Source: Glandiceps talaboti (taxonomy: Eukaryota > Hemichordata > Enteropneusta > Spengelidae). From it: 64,000 nt of DNA. The DNA lies in the NCBI RefSeq assembly GCF_964340395.1, contig NC_135556.1, forward strand, positions 25,753,723-25,817,722, in the 5' to 3' direction. The notes below the pieces were generated by a model that was given only the letters and a program-made list of their open reading frames with translations, searched no databases and was not told the DNA's origin. This document shows positions 26,380-37,745 of the stretch, piece after piece. The translations under genes and the position numbers were made by a program. How positions within the stretch are numbered: the stretch's first letter is position 1; each line of letters starts with the position of its first letter.

Positions 26380-26829
26380 TGCAAACTTGCTGTCATCATG
26401 CCAATAGGGCGGGTCTGGTAAAACCTTTCACATGTCTCATTCCATGTTCAAAATGCTTTAATTTGTGTTCCATAATGTTTTAACGATTACTTCTTGCAAG
26501 TAAAATGAAGATCACGCCTATAAATGTGTGTTTGTTAGGTAGAAGGATATTCATTCATTTCCGTGGGTCCTATTACATGTAACTCTTTTCTCACATTACA
26601 TAGAAAAACTTCTATCCTGTGTATAGGTTTGAGGGTTGTAGTTGAATCTACTATAATAGAAGCCAGGCAACCTGAAAGAGAACTTAGTCTGACCCAGCCA
26701 AATTTTACTTTTACTAAAACTACACTACACTTCATTGCCTGGAGCGACAAAACTCCTACCAACATTCCAAAATTTCTACATTTTCTTTGAGTAAGCTACC
26801 TTTAGAAGATCAACAACTATACTTACATT

Positions 26830-27120
26830 TTTTGTCCAGCCAGACGATAAAATGTAGGAAAGCTAGTTTTACTTCATTTTTGTCCAGCCAGATGATAAAA
26901 TGTAGGAAAGCTAGTTTTACTTCATTTTTGTCCAGCCAGATGATAAAATGTAGCATGTGAGTTTACTGTTAAAGATTTTTGTAGTGCCAGACAATAAAAT
27001 GTAGTATGTGAGTTTACTAAGATTTTTGTAGTGCCAGACGATAAAATGTGGTGTGTGAGCTTTACTAAGATTATTGTAGTGCCATACGATGAAATGTAGC
27101 ATGTGAGTCAGTGTTAAAGG
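26830..27120. repeat. 48-bp minisatellite in two subfamilies
   Basis: TGTCCAGCCAGATGATAAAA units start at 26833, 26881 and 26929 (period 48). They then change to TGTAGTGCCAGACGATAAAA units at 26980, 27027 and 27074 (period 47-51). Both share the GATAAAATGTAG core, so the array has two sequence variants in separate blocks. Confidence 0.93.
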
Positions 27121-27689
27121 TTAACTAGTTTCAAGTGTAAAAGATCTAGAAACGTGAAGGTTACAATGTGCTTGAAAACGTAGATTTTATTTCATTGAAT
27201 ATCACTGCCGAGTTCAAACCAAATGCAATAATACATGTCGGTGGTCAATCACGCATGGCGACTTTCTATTTGCAATGGAGTAAATTACAACAAACGGGAC
27301 CTGGAAATAATCATTACAGTAATATACTCACTCAACCATTCTTTCAAGGTACAGGATCTAAGTATACATTTGAAGCAAGTTCTTTGTTGAGTGCTAAGCG
27401 TAGATTAACGTTTCGGATGTACACTCAACGCCATGGAGAGCACAGAATCACATCAAATGAGTTTCTTTTCAAGAAACGTCTCGGCATCGAAAATATTTAT
27501 GAAGTTAATACAGTCAATTCATCGACGTGAAACAGGTAGACATTTAGGTAATCTACAATTGAAAACATTCAGTTTACTATGTCATTTCTCTAATCTAATC
27601 CGGGTATATTTATTTAAAGCGTTTGCTGTGTATGAGAGAGTCCTGCTTTTGCGAACTCAACCTATTAGAAATTTCAATAGTGGTCTGAC
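27121..27689. other. Unique-looking DNA with an unassigned 120-codon frame
   Basis: A plus frame at 27168-27530 of 120 codons (start MLENVDFISL) is the longest non-repetitive frame in the intergenic block. It resembles no family I know, has an overlapping competing frame at 27433-27750, and lacks a second exon or clear regulatory context. I treat it as chance. Confidence 0.25.
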
Positions 27690-28030
27690 ATTTGTGCAAA
27701 GTTTCTATGAAAATACATGTAGGCACGCGACTACTGTGCAGTTTGTATGAAAACGTATCATTATGTGTGGTTTGTATGAAAATGCATGTGACTATATGCC
27801 GCCTGGAACAATTTGTATGAAAATATAGAATACGTGACCAAATCCATATGACTTTTGTGCAAAGTTTGTATGAAAATACATTTGACCTAAAGCATATAAC
27901 TATTGTGTGAAATATGTATTAAAAAACACGCATGTAACCGAATGATGTGTGCAATATTGATACATGTGGCCAGCTGTATCCGACCGCTGTGCAAAGTTAA
28001 TATTAAAACTACATGTGACCGAACACGTTC
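27690..28030. repeat. Highly diverged tandem repeat (GTGCAAAGTTTGTATGAAAATACATGTGACC type)
   Basis: Segments built on GTGCAAAGTTTGTATGAAAA followed by TACATGTGACC recur about eight times with variable spacing (40-60 bp) and many substitutions, for example at 27697, 27739, 27768, 27809, 27858 and 27990. It is an old minisatellite. Confidence 0.75.
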
Positions 28031-29058
28031 TTGAGAACAGTGAGAAATGCATGTAATTATTGTAAGAGCGGGTAGGGGAGATAATGAGAGCTTTGAGATG
28101 GATTGTGAAGCTATGTTTGAGTCGTATTAAAGCTAAGATAAATTGTCTTCCAATCCTACTGAGATGACGTCATTGGGATGTTATGATGTTGACTATGTTG
28201 ACCCAAGAACTAGTTACAGAGTGAGTAATTTGTTCCATCAATACTGCAATTAATTTGACAAGAAACAGGATGGATACCCCTTTCATTTCCTGGATTTGCT
28301 ACAAGGATCAGTTCTTGAATCTGAAATAAAACATATGGAAATTCCCGACCCAGGGCTGTTCAAGGAGGCATTAATATCTAGTGATCTGTTTCCATGTAAT
28401 CCTGTTTGAGATTATTCACAGAAACTTAGGTTTTGATTGTGGTCATTAAATCTGTTATGCTTCAAACGTTTGGCTTCACAATATAAACCGTCGACTGTGC
28501 GGGAAATTTTGATAATTCTTTTTCGGTTCGACTTTAGGATTTGTTTCGCTCATATGATTTGATGTTTTTAATTAAGACACGTGCATTTTGAAATAATGCG
28601 ACATTAGGGATGAAATGCCTACTCTCGGTAACACCGAATGCTAGTAATCTATCAATCACTTCACTAGCTCAATGACAATATATTACAAATTTATTTCTTT
28701 TCGGAATTCGTAGATGAATTCATGTTCACTTAGGTATAACAGATACTTATCAGTAACTGACGTATTGATGTCAAAATAAATCCACTTTAAGGACGGTTGA
28801 ATTCCGCTGTTATTTAAAAGGAAATCATTCGTCAAACTAAAGTAGAAGTATTCAATGTCCATAGTATTATTATATTCGATTAAAGCAACCGTAAAGTGTA
28901 ATACATTCAGTACAATATTACAATATCCGATTTTCCAAATAGCGTACAATTTCGATCACGTCTGCAGATATGTTATTTCCTGTGGATTAGACTACTGAAT
29001 AATCGCTCAATGTGTACATATTAAAAGTAAACATAAAGTAAATTACCCCTCCCTCCAA
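28031..29058. other. Intergenic, nothing recognised
   Basis: The only frame of any size (28683-28949, minus, 88 codons) is AT-rich and resembles no known protein. I see no repeat array or RNA gene. Confidence 0.45.
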
Positions 29059-29111
<53 letters not shown>

Positions 29112-29177
29112 GTGTGTGTGTGTGTGTGTGTGGAGCGAGAGAGAGAGAGAGAGAGATAGAGAGAGAGGGGGGGGGAA
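29059..29177. repeat. (TG)n-(TATGTG)n-(TG)n-(GA)n microsatellite
   Basis: Runs of TG, then TATGTG units, TG again, and a short (GA)n/G-run close the array. It is a simple-sequence locus with no coding or regulatory meaning inferred. Confidence 0.97.
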
Positions 29178-29750
29178 GGGGGTGGCGACTTAATTCAAAG
29201 AGTCAGAATGTCGTAAATCGCACGTAACTCCTTATTCTATAATGCTCTGCTACTAATATTGCATTGGACACTGTTCTCCCCAGTGACACGCCTTTATGTA
29301 AGATCATACCTGATTACCAAAACAAAAACTGATGTGCACTCAAACTTTTGACAAAGTTTTTGTACAGCTACTGATAGCAAAGAGAAGTTCGTCATGTTAA
29401 GAGGAAATTAACAACTTTGGTAGTTTGTCTATCACTAAATGTAAGTCTCAGTCTCATGGTATTGAATATATACGTGTAACAGGTAATGGATGTAAGGATA
29501 TCTTGAAATGGAAAGTAATGGATATGAAATGACAGATCGTGTCGCTTGGCATATAGAGCAGGTGTTGATGTTTCTCCGTCGCCACTTTGATTGTTAGATA
29601 ACGAAATGAAATAGTGGTAACATTACATAACGTATTGCACATAACCTTTCAATGAACGATAACGCATGTTTCATTTCCACCATGAATATCAATCACCATC
29701 CTCGTTGTTGAGGTGGTGGCAATGACCGTAATCATCTATCTCATAGTCGA

Positions 29751-29787
<37 letters not shown>

Positions 29788-29788
29788 G
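29751..29788. repeat. (ATC)n microsatellite
   Basis: Twelve or so uninterrupted CAT/ATC triplets between unique flanks. The same motif recurs as a longer array at 54.4 kb. Confidence 0.97.
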
Positions 29789-29919
29789 CCGTCGTCGCCC
29801 CCACCCTCCTACCACCACCCCTCAAATCTGCATATACATTCGACACTCGTCCAACACTTTGAAGTTTCACCTATGATGAGTCTTCAACCCCTTGAAGTAT
29901 GACACACATCTACATCAGT

Positions 29920-30040
29920 CTCTTTCTTCTCCCTCTGTCCCTCTCCATCCCATCTTCTTTTCCCATCTGTCTGTCTGTTTGTTTGTTTGTTTGTTTGTCT
30001 GTCTGCCTTTCTTTATCTCTATGTATTTACATGTCCGCCG

Positions 30041-30073
<33 letters not shown>

Positions 30074-30075
30074 AT
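29920..30075. repeat. Pyrimidine-rich stretch with (TGTT)n and (TC)n
   Basis: A CT-rich segment contains CTGTCTGTCTGTTTGTTTGT at about 29967 and (TC)n at 30049-30074. The two overlapping Ser/Leu/Cys-rich frames here reflect composition. Confidence 0.9.
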
Positions 30076-33004
30076 ACCCCTATATATTATTTACGCGAGT
30101 TTCTTCAACGATTCTTCCCGCTGAAGTTATAAATAAATAATTATCGAATATGTTGTTAACCCAGACCATAAGACTGCATTTTTTGTCCAACCAATGAAAA
30201 TAAAACCACAAAGCATGGCAAGTCGGTAATTCCCACTGGTAATCGAATCCCATGTCAATGGAGTAATCGTATTCCATTCAAATGGCTTGCATCTTTCATC
30301 AATTTCAAATGTTATTTTTTTAATTTCCTTTTTACTATTCCAAAGATAGAAATATGGTGCCAGTTTTAATGGTTGTCTGATTTGCACAGGGAAGGTCACA
30401 GTTTGTAAAAGCATAGCATCAGAAAACTACTAGAGTAGACTAAGGTATTTGAACGAATCAGGGTTCATGCTTTTAATACGATGTCATTTACGTGATGGTC
30501 TGATATACACCTCGTGACTAATGTAGACTACGGAGTGTTTTAATAGCTTGTCTAACAACGTCCAAGTGAGTGAAATGCCACGCTAGGAGTCAGTTATCAC
30601 GTGTGGGGGTGAGATATTAGTACCATCGTTATTAGATACGTATTTGTACACCTGTCAGTAGGTAAATGACCCAGTAAAATGGTAGTCCTGACATCACAGA
30701 TCGCTATCTGTCTCGTTCCGTACTTTCAAGGATTTTACCCATTGATGTTTTTTCGTCACTTTATACTACCTTTTTAAAAAACAAAACAAAAAAAACCTAT
30801 CAAACGAGACAAAACTATGTACATACAGTCTTCAAATGATGTTTTGGACACAATTTTAGTATCTTTCTATAATATTAATACACTAATAAATAATGGGATT
30901 TCCCGTACGTGTCGTGCATGGTACGATTCCGTTAGAAAGCTTTCGCGATTTGGTGCATAATCTTATAAGCTTATAATATATCACCAAAGATCGTCGCTAG
31001 TGATAAATATTTAGTTTTGAATAATATATCATATCCATATAATTATACATTAGATTTACAGGGCTATACTCTCCCCAATTTCATTGATCATATCTCTTAT
31101 ACTATATTTCCATGTATAGAGTTTGGGGTGGTTCATCATCGCCCGATTTTAACAACACTGTCAAAAAGATTATGCATGTAAATCTAGCAAGTCTGAAATT
31201 AAATAAAAAGATATCCTCTGAATAAACTGAAAATACATGTAGTTCTTGATGATAACAGCAATGCTAAATGTAAGCTAGTAAGAGACTAACAAAATAATAG
31301 TCTGTATGCCAACGTAGTCTCTAACGACAATCGTCAAGTTTATCATTCAAATGTTGCTACAAATCCTAAATACACGTAGAGTGGATTATAACAGTATATT
31401 CAAGTTATGGAGACTTTGTTTGTTGTTGTTGATGGCTTGATGATGTAGATAAGAAAATCCAGAATATATACACAACACATCAAGTAACAGAAATATGTAC
31501 AAGTGCACCAGTCGTTCATAGCCCCACCGAAGTCATTGTGTCTATGAAGTTTACTCTGTTACCAAGTGACGGGTGATTGAGTACGAAATGACCATTGGAA
31601 TACTTGAACTAAACCGGTCACCTAATGTTTACCAGAGGCAGATTATAGCCACGAAACGACAATCAAAGTACACTAAGTTGTACGTACATGTACTTGAAAA
31701 GAACTAGTCATCTGTTGTCAACTTTGTAACGCTGTACTTTAACTGGCAAATTTATTGGAATTTACCACCCTTGCCTTGGTGATATATCTCGCAACCGTAA
31801 GTTTCTGCACTTTGGAAGGTGTAGCTAGTTTTGACACGTCTTCGTCCAGACGGACGAAATTGTGTCGGAGCTCGCGGAGCGCATACTTCCAGAGCGAAGT
31901 GAAGATCTACCAGGAATGTGGTAGACCATTAAACCACCCAGGTGTGTTTGTAATAGTATTGTCTGTAACAACATTCCACTGTGTTTACCGCGCAAACAAC
32001 GAAACATTTTTCATACATAAATGTAACTGAAAAGTACACACACACACACACACAACAAATTCATAGTAAATTTTGTGTGTGATGTGTGTTGGTAAATATG
32101 TAAATTATTTTATGGTGTCTACAGTTACAGTAGTCTTAATTAGTAGACAAAAAATAACATTTCGGTTTGACTGTCTGGGCTACCTCTTCTCTACTGTGCG
32201 TCTACGGTATGAAACTTGCATGTATGTTTATTCATAATTTGTCTTCTACGGTGACAAGAGGGGTTAGTTATAAGGGGAGCGTGTTGTAGCGTTGCTGCAA
32301 TGGATGACAATGTTTGTTTGTTGCTTGTTTGACACACAGCTCAGGTTCCAGATATTTCACTCTCCAACTACAATAGTTGTCAGCATCAAAGCATACACAC
32401 ATTCTTCTCCATCCAAGACTACAAATTACTTTCTTGCCGTCACTACTGTTAGTTCTTAATACAAGGAACATGATTTCTGAAAATACCATGGAGGTGCAAG
32501 TGAATACCAGACCAGCTCCAATTTCCAAACAGTCTTATAGTTCTCAGGTTGAAAATCAATCTATTCTTTTTAACTTCATCTCAAGGTAACTGATCCATCC
32601 TGAAATTATAAACTCTAACCATAAAACAGAGAACAAAAACCACAACTTGTTGTAACTTGTTTGTTATTTTGTTTTCCAAGAACCATAACGTCCTCAGTAA
32701 CAGAATAACAAAACTACCTTTCTGGGAATGAAAACATCCTGCTACTGGCAAGTCTTCCCATCTCTGTTGGTCCATTTTGCCACGTTGACACCTAATTAAT
32801 CATTTCCCTGTAGTCATAATGGAACACTGAACAGTCCCCCCCCCCCCATAGTCATAATGGAACACTGAACAGTTCTTTTCCCCAATAAAATTACATTTTG
32901 AAGTTTGTAAATTTTGAAATAGAAGAGAGAAAGTTTGAGTATTGAGTTGTATGTTGTCACTAGCTGTATATGAAATGATGGGGAATAGCAGCTAGCAAGG
33001 AATC
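30076..33004. other. No confirmed gene; CpG density falls near 32.2 kb
   Basis: Until about 32.2 kb CpG is common; beyond it CpG almost disappears for many kilobases. A leader-like plus frame at 31755-31940 sits next to this change (see findings). A short (AC)n is at 32037-32055. A near-duplicate, AGTCATAATGGAACACTGAA, occurs at 32813 and 32850, separated by a run of C. No other feature is supported. Confidence 0.5.
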
Positions 33005-33300
33005 TGACTGGGAAGATCACTGATGTGTTCAGTTATCCTAAATTCTGTAGAGATAGCATGGAATTTGGTTGAGAAAAAAATTGTTGTGTTCTTCCATCCT
33101 AAATTCAGCAGGGATTGCATAGATTTTAGTTGAGTGAGTATTTCAGTTATCCTAAATTGTGATGGGGTAACATGGAATCAGCTGACTCAGAAAATCACTG
33201 ATGTGTTTAACCATCAAAACATTTGCCGCTGGGATAGCATGGAATTTAGTTGAGAAAGAATTTGTTGTTTTCTTCAATCTCCAATTCTGCCTGTTCAGCA
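33005..33300. repeat. Diverged tandem repeat, about 60-bp unit
   Basis: Phrases such as ACTGATGTGTTCAGTTATCC, TAAATTCTG, GATAGCATGGAATTTGGTTG and AGAAAAAAATTGTTGTGTTC recur in the same order about five times with substitutions and indels. It is an old minisatellite in CpG-poor DNA. Confidence 0.75.
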
Positions 33301-34044
33301 TTCACATTCCAGTTAACCACTCAGTTTAACCAAATAACCATGAACCATGCAAACACAACTTTCACACTCAGTGGAACCAAATAAGCATGCAAACACAACT
33401 TTAACAGCTGCATTTTTTTTATACAGACTATGCATTGGGTCATTGCCCTTCATGTGAGATTGACCAGGTCAAGTTTCAACTCACCTCTCGACACGGTCAA
33501 GTTTCAATGCACATTATCAAGAATAAATATCTAAACAATGGCATTTACCTTTCATATAGTATGTGCCTCAGAGATAAAAACAGGACAGTGAACCCCAAAT
33601 TTCTGTAATATTTCAAAAAGGACCTGGAACAAGCTTTCATATGTCAAAGTTTGGAGAGATTTGAATAACTTTGATATCCAGGGAAATTGGTCTCCAAGAT
33701 GCATTCTACCTTAAATCAAAGGATATATACCTAGAAATGAATGAAGTAGGTGTCCTATTTTTGATAAAAATAATTTTCAAAATATGTTTCATTGACTTAG
33801 TAAATAACAAGTCTAAAATGAATACATTCCAAAAGTAAAGTCTATAGTTGAACATTTCGATCCCCGAATAATTTGTTGTTGTTTTTTACAATCACACGAT
33901 AGTTGCAAAACATGGCAAAATACCTTGATGAGTTTCCATTTTTTTTCTCACATTTACAATTGACATGTTTTGCTATATGGCTTTGTTTTCATAGAGTACT
34001 GTACCTGAAAGTCTACCCTGTTTAGTGTTTGTTGAGTGCAATAC
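33301..34044. other. Nothing recognised
   Basis: AT-rich unique-looking sequence with a small internal duplication (CACTCAGTTTAACCAAATAA / CACTCAGTGGAACCAAATAA, 33318-33385). I see no gene or structured RNA. Confidence 0.45.
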
Positions 34045-34111
34045 AGATTGATTGATTGATTTACTCACTCACTCACTCACTCACTCACTCACTCACTCAC
34101 TCACTCACTCA
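34045..34111 (+). mobile_element. Retroposon-like tail: GCAATACA-(GATT)n followed by (ACTC)n
   Basis: GAGTGCAATACA leads into GATTGATTGATT and then about eleven ACTC units to 34110. An element 3' end of the form AATACA-(GATT)n is typical of SINE/LINE termini, here in plus orientation. It matches in tail type the minus-strand (GATT)n element at 20.8 kb. The (ACTC)n part is a derived microsatellite. The body, if any, would lie at about 33950-34045. Confidence 0.5.
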
Positions 34112-34869
34112 TTGCTGTGGGGTGAAATGATAAACACAAGGTCTACTACTTTGGCAAGGAAGTATTTAATAATTTTGTTTTTCATTTCATCATGACTACA
34201 CATGACACCAAATTAATATTTCTTCCATAGACCGATAAAAAAAATTATCATAAATACCACAACAATTTTCAACACTTCTCTTTTTTTTCGACAAAGCACA
34301 GCTGAACTTGTGAATAAAATTTCAATTATAAACTTGTTTTAAGTAAAGTAGATTTTTTTTGAGTTGTTGGAACACTGGTCTTGAGATCTATCACATGATA
34401 GAGGAGTATACAGGTTGATTATCTTGAAATTCATCAGGTGGGAAAGTGAAAAAAATGGCACAAATTCTGTAGTAACTCTAGGTAGAAAAGCTTACTGACT
34501 TTTTTATTCACTGAGAATTACTATCAACTTTTAATTCATCCAAATTATGAATTCATTATTTCGTGAACATTTACTCAAGTAATGGCTTTTAATAGGAATG
34601 AAAGAAACATCCAAATTATAGATTCATTAGTTTGTGAAGATTAATGCACAGGTAATGACTTTAGGCCTAACTGAAACCGTACTCATACAGTCCACTACTT
34701 TTGCACAGCATTGAAAACAATGTTTATTTCGCATGGCCTTGTTGATACACATATTGTAAGGTGCAGAAAGACAACAATCCTAGGAGTCTTAATGCTTTCC
34801 TAAACATTGACTCTGTGTCTTAAGTATGAAGTGAAGGAGATTTAAATGTACTAGGAAACTGTCAGAACA

Positions 34870-34990
34870 GAGAGTATTATGTAAAGGTTGTCAGACCATT
34901 GGTCTAAGAGTGGGCCAGGTCTCTGTGTTCAAGTCTCACCATGGTAGCCTGGCTTATTATTTGTTCCCACTGTTCTAACATTTCAGAAAG
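34870..34990 (+). mobile_element. Possible tRNA-derived SINE head (degenerate)
   Basis: GACCATTGGTCTAAGAGTGG resembles a class II tRNA box A region, and GTGTTCAAGTCTCACCATGG contains a box-B-like GTTCAAGTC about 25 bases later. A clean cloverleaf cannot be drawn: acceptor pairing is poor, so this is not a functional tRNA. It is best read as an old tRNA-derived short retroposon; the 3' end is undefined. Confidence 0.4.
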
Positions 34991-37489
34991 ATTAATGGCT
35001 TGAGACTCCTTCAGTAGCTATTTATATACCATCTGTTTATCAATTAATATTTAACAAAGAATATTGTATGGTCATTTTTGTTGTTGCAAAGTATGAAAAT
35101 ATATTTTTTTTAAATATTGATATACAGATATATACTAGGTGTTTCTAAGATTGTTTTCTTGATCAGTGTCAATAATCTACACACTTTCATATAAAAAATG
35201 ACACCAGAACTCCTGAAAAAGATTTTATACAGAATTATTATCAATATCACATTATCACATATATTAAACCACTACCCTCCTTACAGCGTTACTACCTCAT
35301 GTACACTGCCCAAATTATTTTTCGTTGTGTCGACTTAAAAATATGCTGTCACTTGTGAGAATGCTGTCACTGTTGATTGTTGGTGGCAGAGTCACAGTGG
35401 GTGGGCATGGGGGGGGGGATCATTTACATGTACATGTTATGGGTGGGGTGGGGATATCATGTTCTGTTTTGTGTTGCATGGTGCATGTAGGTGGATCACT
35501 TGCCTGTTTTTCGGTGCATAACTGACAATTTTAGAGTGGAGAGATATTGGATTTTTGTGTGTCTGTTTATGGGTGTGGAGCGTTAGATTTATTTACCTAC
35601 TTTGGTAGAGTTGTCATTGTGTTTTCAAGTGTTGTGAATGTACAGGAACAAACAGACATACCAGCCCCAATATCTTGCATCACAATAACCTGTGACCAAT
35701 GTACAGATAAACTAAAACTGAAACAATGACTCAACCATACTGTACTTTAAATTGTCTGCTGATGTTTTAGTGAAATTTTCAATTCCACCCACAAACAGGA
35801 TAAGAGAATTTTCAATTCCACCCACAAACAGGATAAGAAAAGATTAAAATAATCAAACTCAACACTCATAATTTACAATGGGAATGATACGATATAACAT
35901 CAGAGAAATTATTTCATATATCAACTGTTGAAAACATTGATACTGGTATCTGGAGAGATCTGGTTAGATTGTTCACAAACAAAAACACAATCAAACAGTA
36001 GTGGCCGTTTCTCAGCTGTTTCCTGGCTTGTATCCTCACAAGTGCTTTTCAATACTTTGTTTGCATTCATTGACAGATTATTTCAGCATGCCAGATGGAA
36101 AATTGGGTCTCCTAGCAAAAAAATCTATCTTATCAGTATTTGGAGTCAGTGTTGGTTGAGGAGTGTAGACTTCCGTCTCTACTACAGTATTTCGTCATAA
36201 CAATGCCAGATAAAAATAGAACTTCAGAGAAGAATATTACACTAATTTGTGACGGATTCTGTATAGACTGTTTATATAGTGACTTAATGTAATGTGGATG
36301 TGACGAAGCACAACGAGGCGGGTGACGCAGTGAGACCGAGGAGGTGACTTGGCGCAATAATGGGTTCACCTTTTGGCAACTTTTGCCAACACACAGGTGA
36401 TTCAAAACAGTAGAGTGGTACATACCTGGGGCATTGGAACAATCTAATCCTAATACAAACACTGAGTAAGACTATGTCAATAATACTATATTTGGTATAA
36501 TGAAGTCATTGACAAAACTCACAATATGTCACTTTAGTCTACAATTCTACTGAGTTCATTGACATCAAGAAGTAGAAAAGTACCAGTATCAGACATTGTG
36601 TTATTTAAGTAAGTATTATTCCCCAATATTTTTCTATGTTAGCCGAGGAAAATACAAGTGACCTGAGGGGCCTACAAGTAGTCAAAGATAAGACATGATA
36701 AAACCATTAAGTTAAGGAGTACTGTTTGGCTGAATAGTTAGAAATCTATTGGAAAATAATATAATTATATGTGCAAACTGAAATGAAGAAAAAATAGGAA
36801 GAGTAATGTTGATTGTGAATGAAATTCAGACTTCCAGCTGCTACAGACAAGCATTGTTATGATGTAGTACAACCATGGTATAAATGCTGTACTTTCTGTT
36901 TGAATGAGTATACATGGTAGCCATAATATTTCCCAACATTTTATTTTTCTGCTGATCAATTGTTGATAATTATGAAATTATCAAAAATGACCAGCAATTT
37001 GAAACTTTTTAACTTGAACAGTTTTCATTTAGGATAGCCGAAATAGTATAGTGGGTTAGTCCTTCAAGACTACAGGTAGGCTAATTTCACTATTGCTAAC
37101 AATTTTTATGTTTTTTATGAGAAATAGTTATCTGAGATGTTATGTGATTACACAAGCGGTATTGAAACCCTGCAAAAACAGTGACACACTGTAACCTTCC
37201 CTTATTGATATCACGCCCTGATAGCATTCTATGACCAGTTTGCAACCACACGTAAAGGTGAAAAACGGCTAAAGGTCACAGAACTGCTAGGCCTGGTGTA
37301 AAATCTAACAGGTGTGATATGGACATAGTGAATCAACACTGTGCTGGAGGAATTTAGGTTACAATGAAATCCACATGTTTGAGTTATTTACTACAACATA
37401 AATATTTAGGGTATGCAGTTTTTATCAGTAAATGTGACTTTGATGACATTGTAAAAAAGACTTCATGCCTTTACATGTCTGTAACATAT
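34991..37489. other. CpG-poor DNA, no gene recognised
   Basis: Contains a 34-bp perfect duplication (AATTTTCAATTCCACCCACA at 35774 and 35808). An isolated CpG cluster at 36300-36360 stands out in otherwise CpG-depleted sequence, next to the small palindrome TTGGCAACTTTTGCCAA (36375). A short G-run is at 35410. Frames up to 109 codons (36133-36462, minus) resemble nothing known. Confidence 0.5.
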
Positions 37490-37745
37490 ACTCTGTCCAG
37501 GTGTACAACAAACTGTGATGATATGTCTGTAACAGTGTCCAGATGTACAGGGTAACTGCGATGACATGTATGTAAGTGTCCAGATGTACAGGGTAACTGC
37601 GATGACATGTATGTAAGTGTCCAGATGTACAGGGTAGCTGTGATGACATGTCTGTAAGTGTCCAGATGTACAGGGTAACTGCGATGACATGTATGTAAGT
37701 GTCCAGATGTACAGGGTAGCTGCGATGACATGTCTGTACCAGTGT
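37490..37745. repeat. 41-bp minisatellite
   Basis: GTGTCCAGATGTACAGGGTA followed by A/GCTGCGATGACATGTMTGTAA repeats with a 41-bp period (starts at 37535 and 37576), about six copies including a diverged first copy. The His/Thr/Tyr-rich frames on the minus strand are repeat artefacts. Confidence 0.95.

Noticed and set aside
26161-26421. Ser-Leu and Arg-Glu repeat proteins
   Set aside because: Pure (TC)n microsatellite translated on each strand.
34870-34990. Functional tRNA gene
   Set aside because: Box A and B resemblance exists but acceptor and anticodon stems do not pair; kept only as a possible SINE relic.
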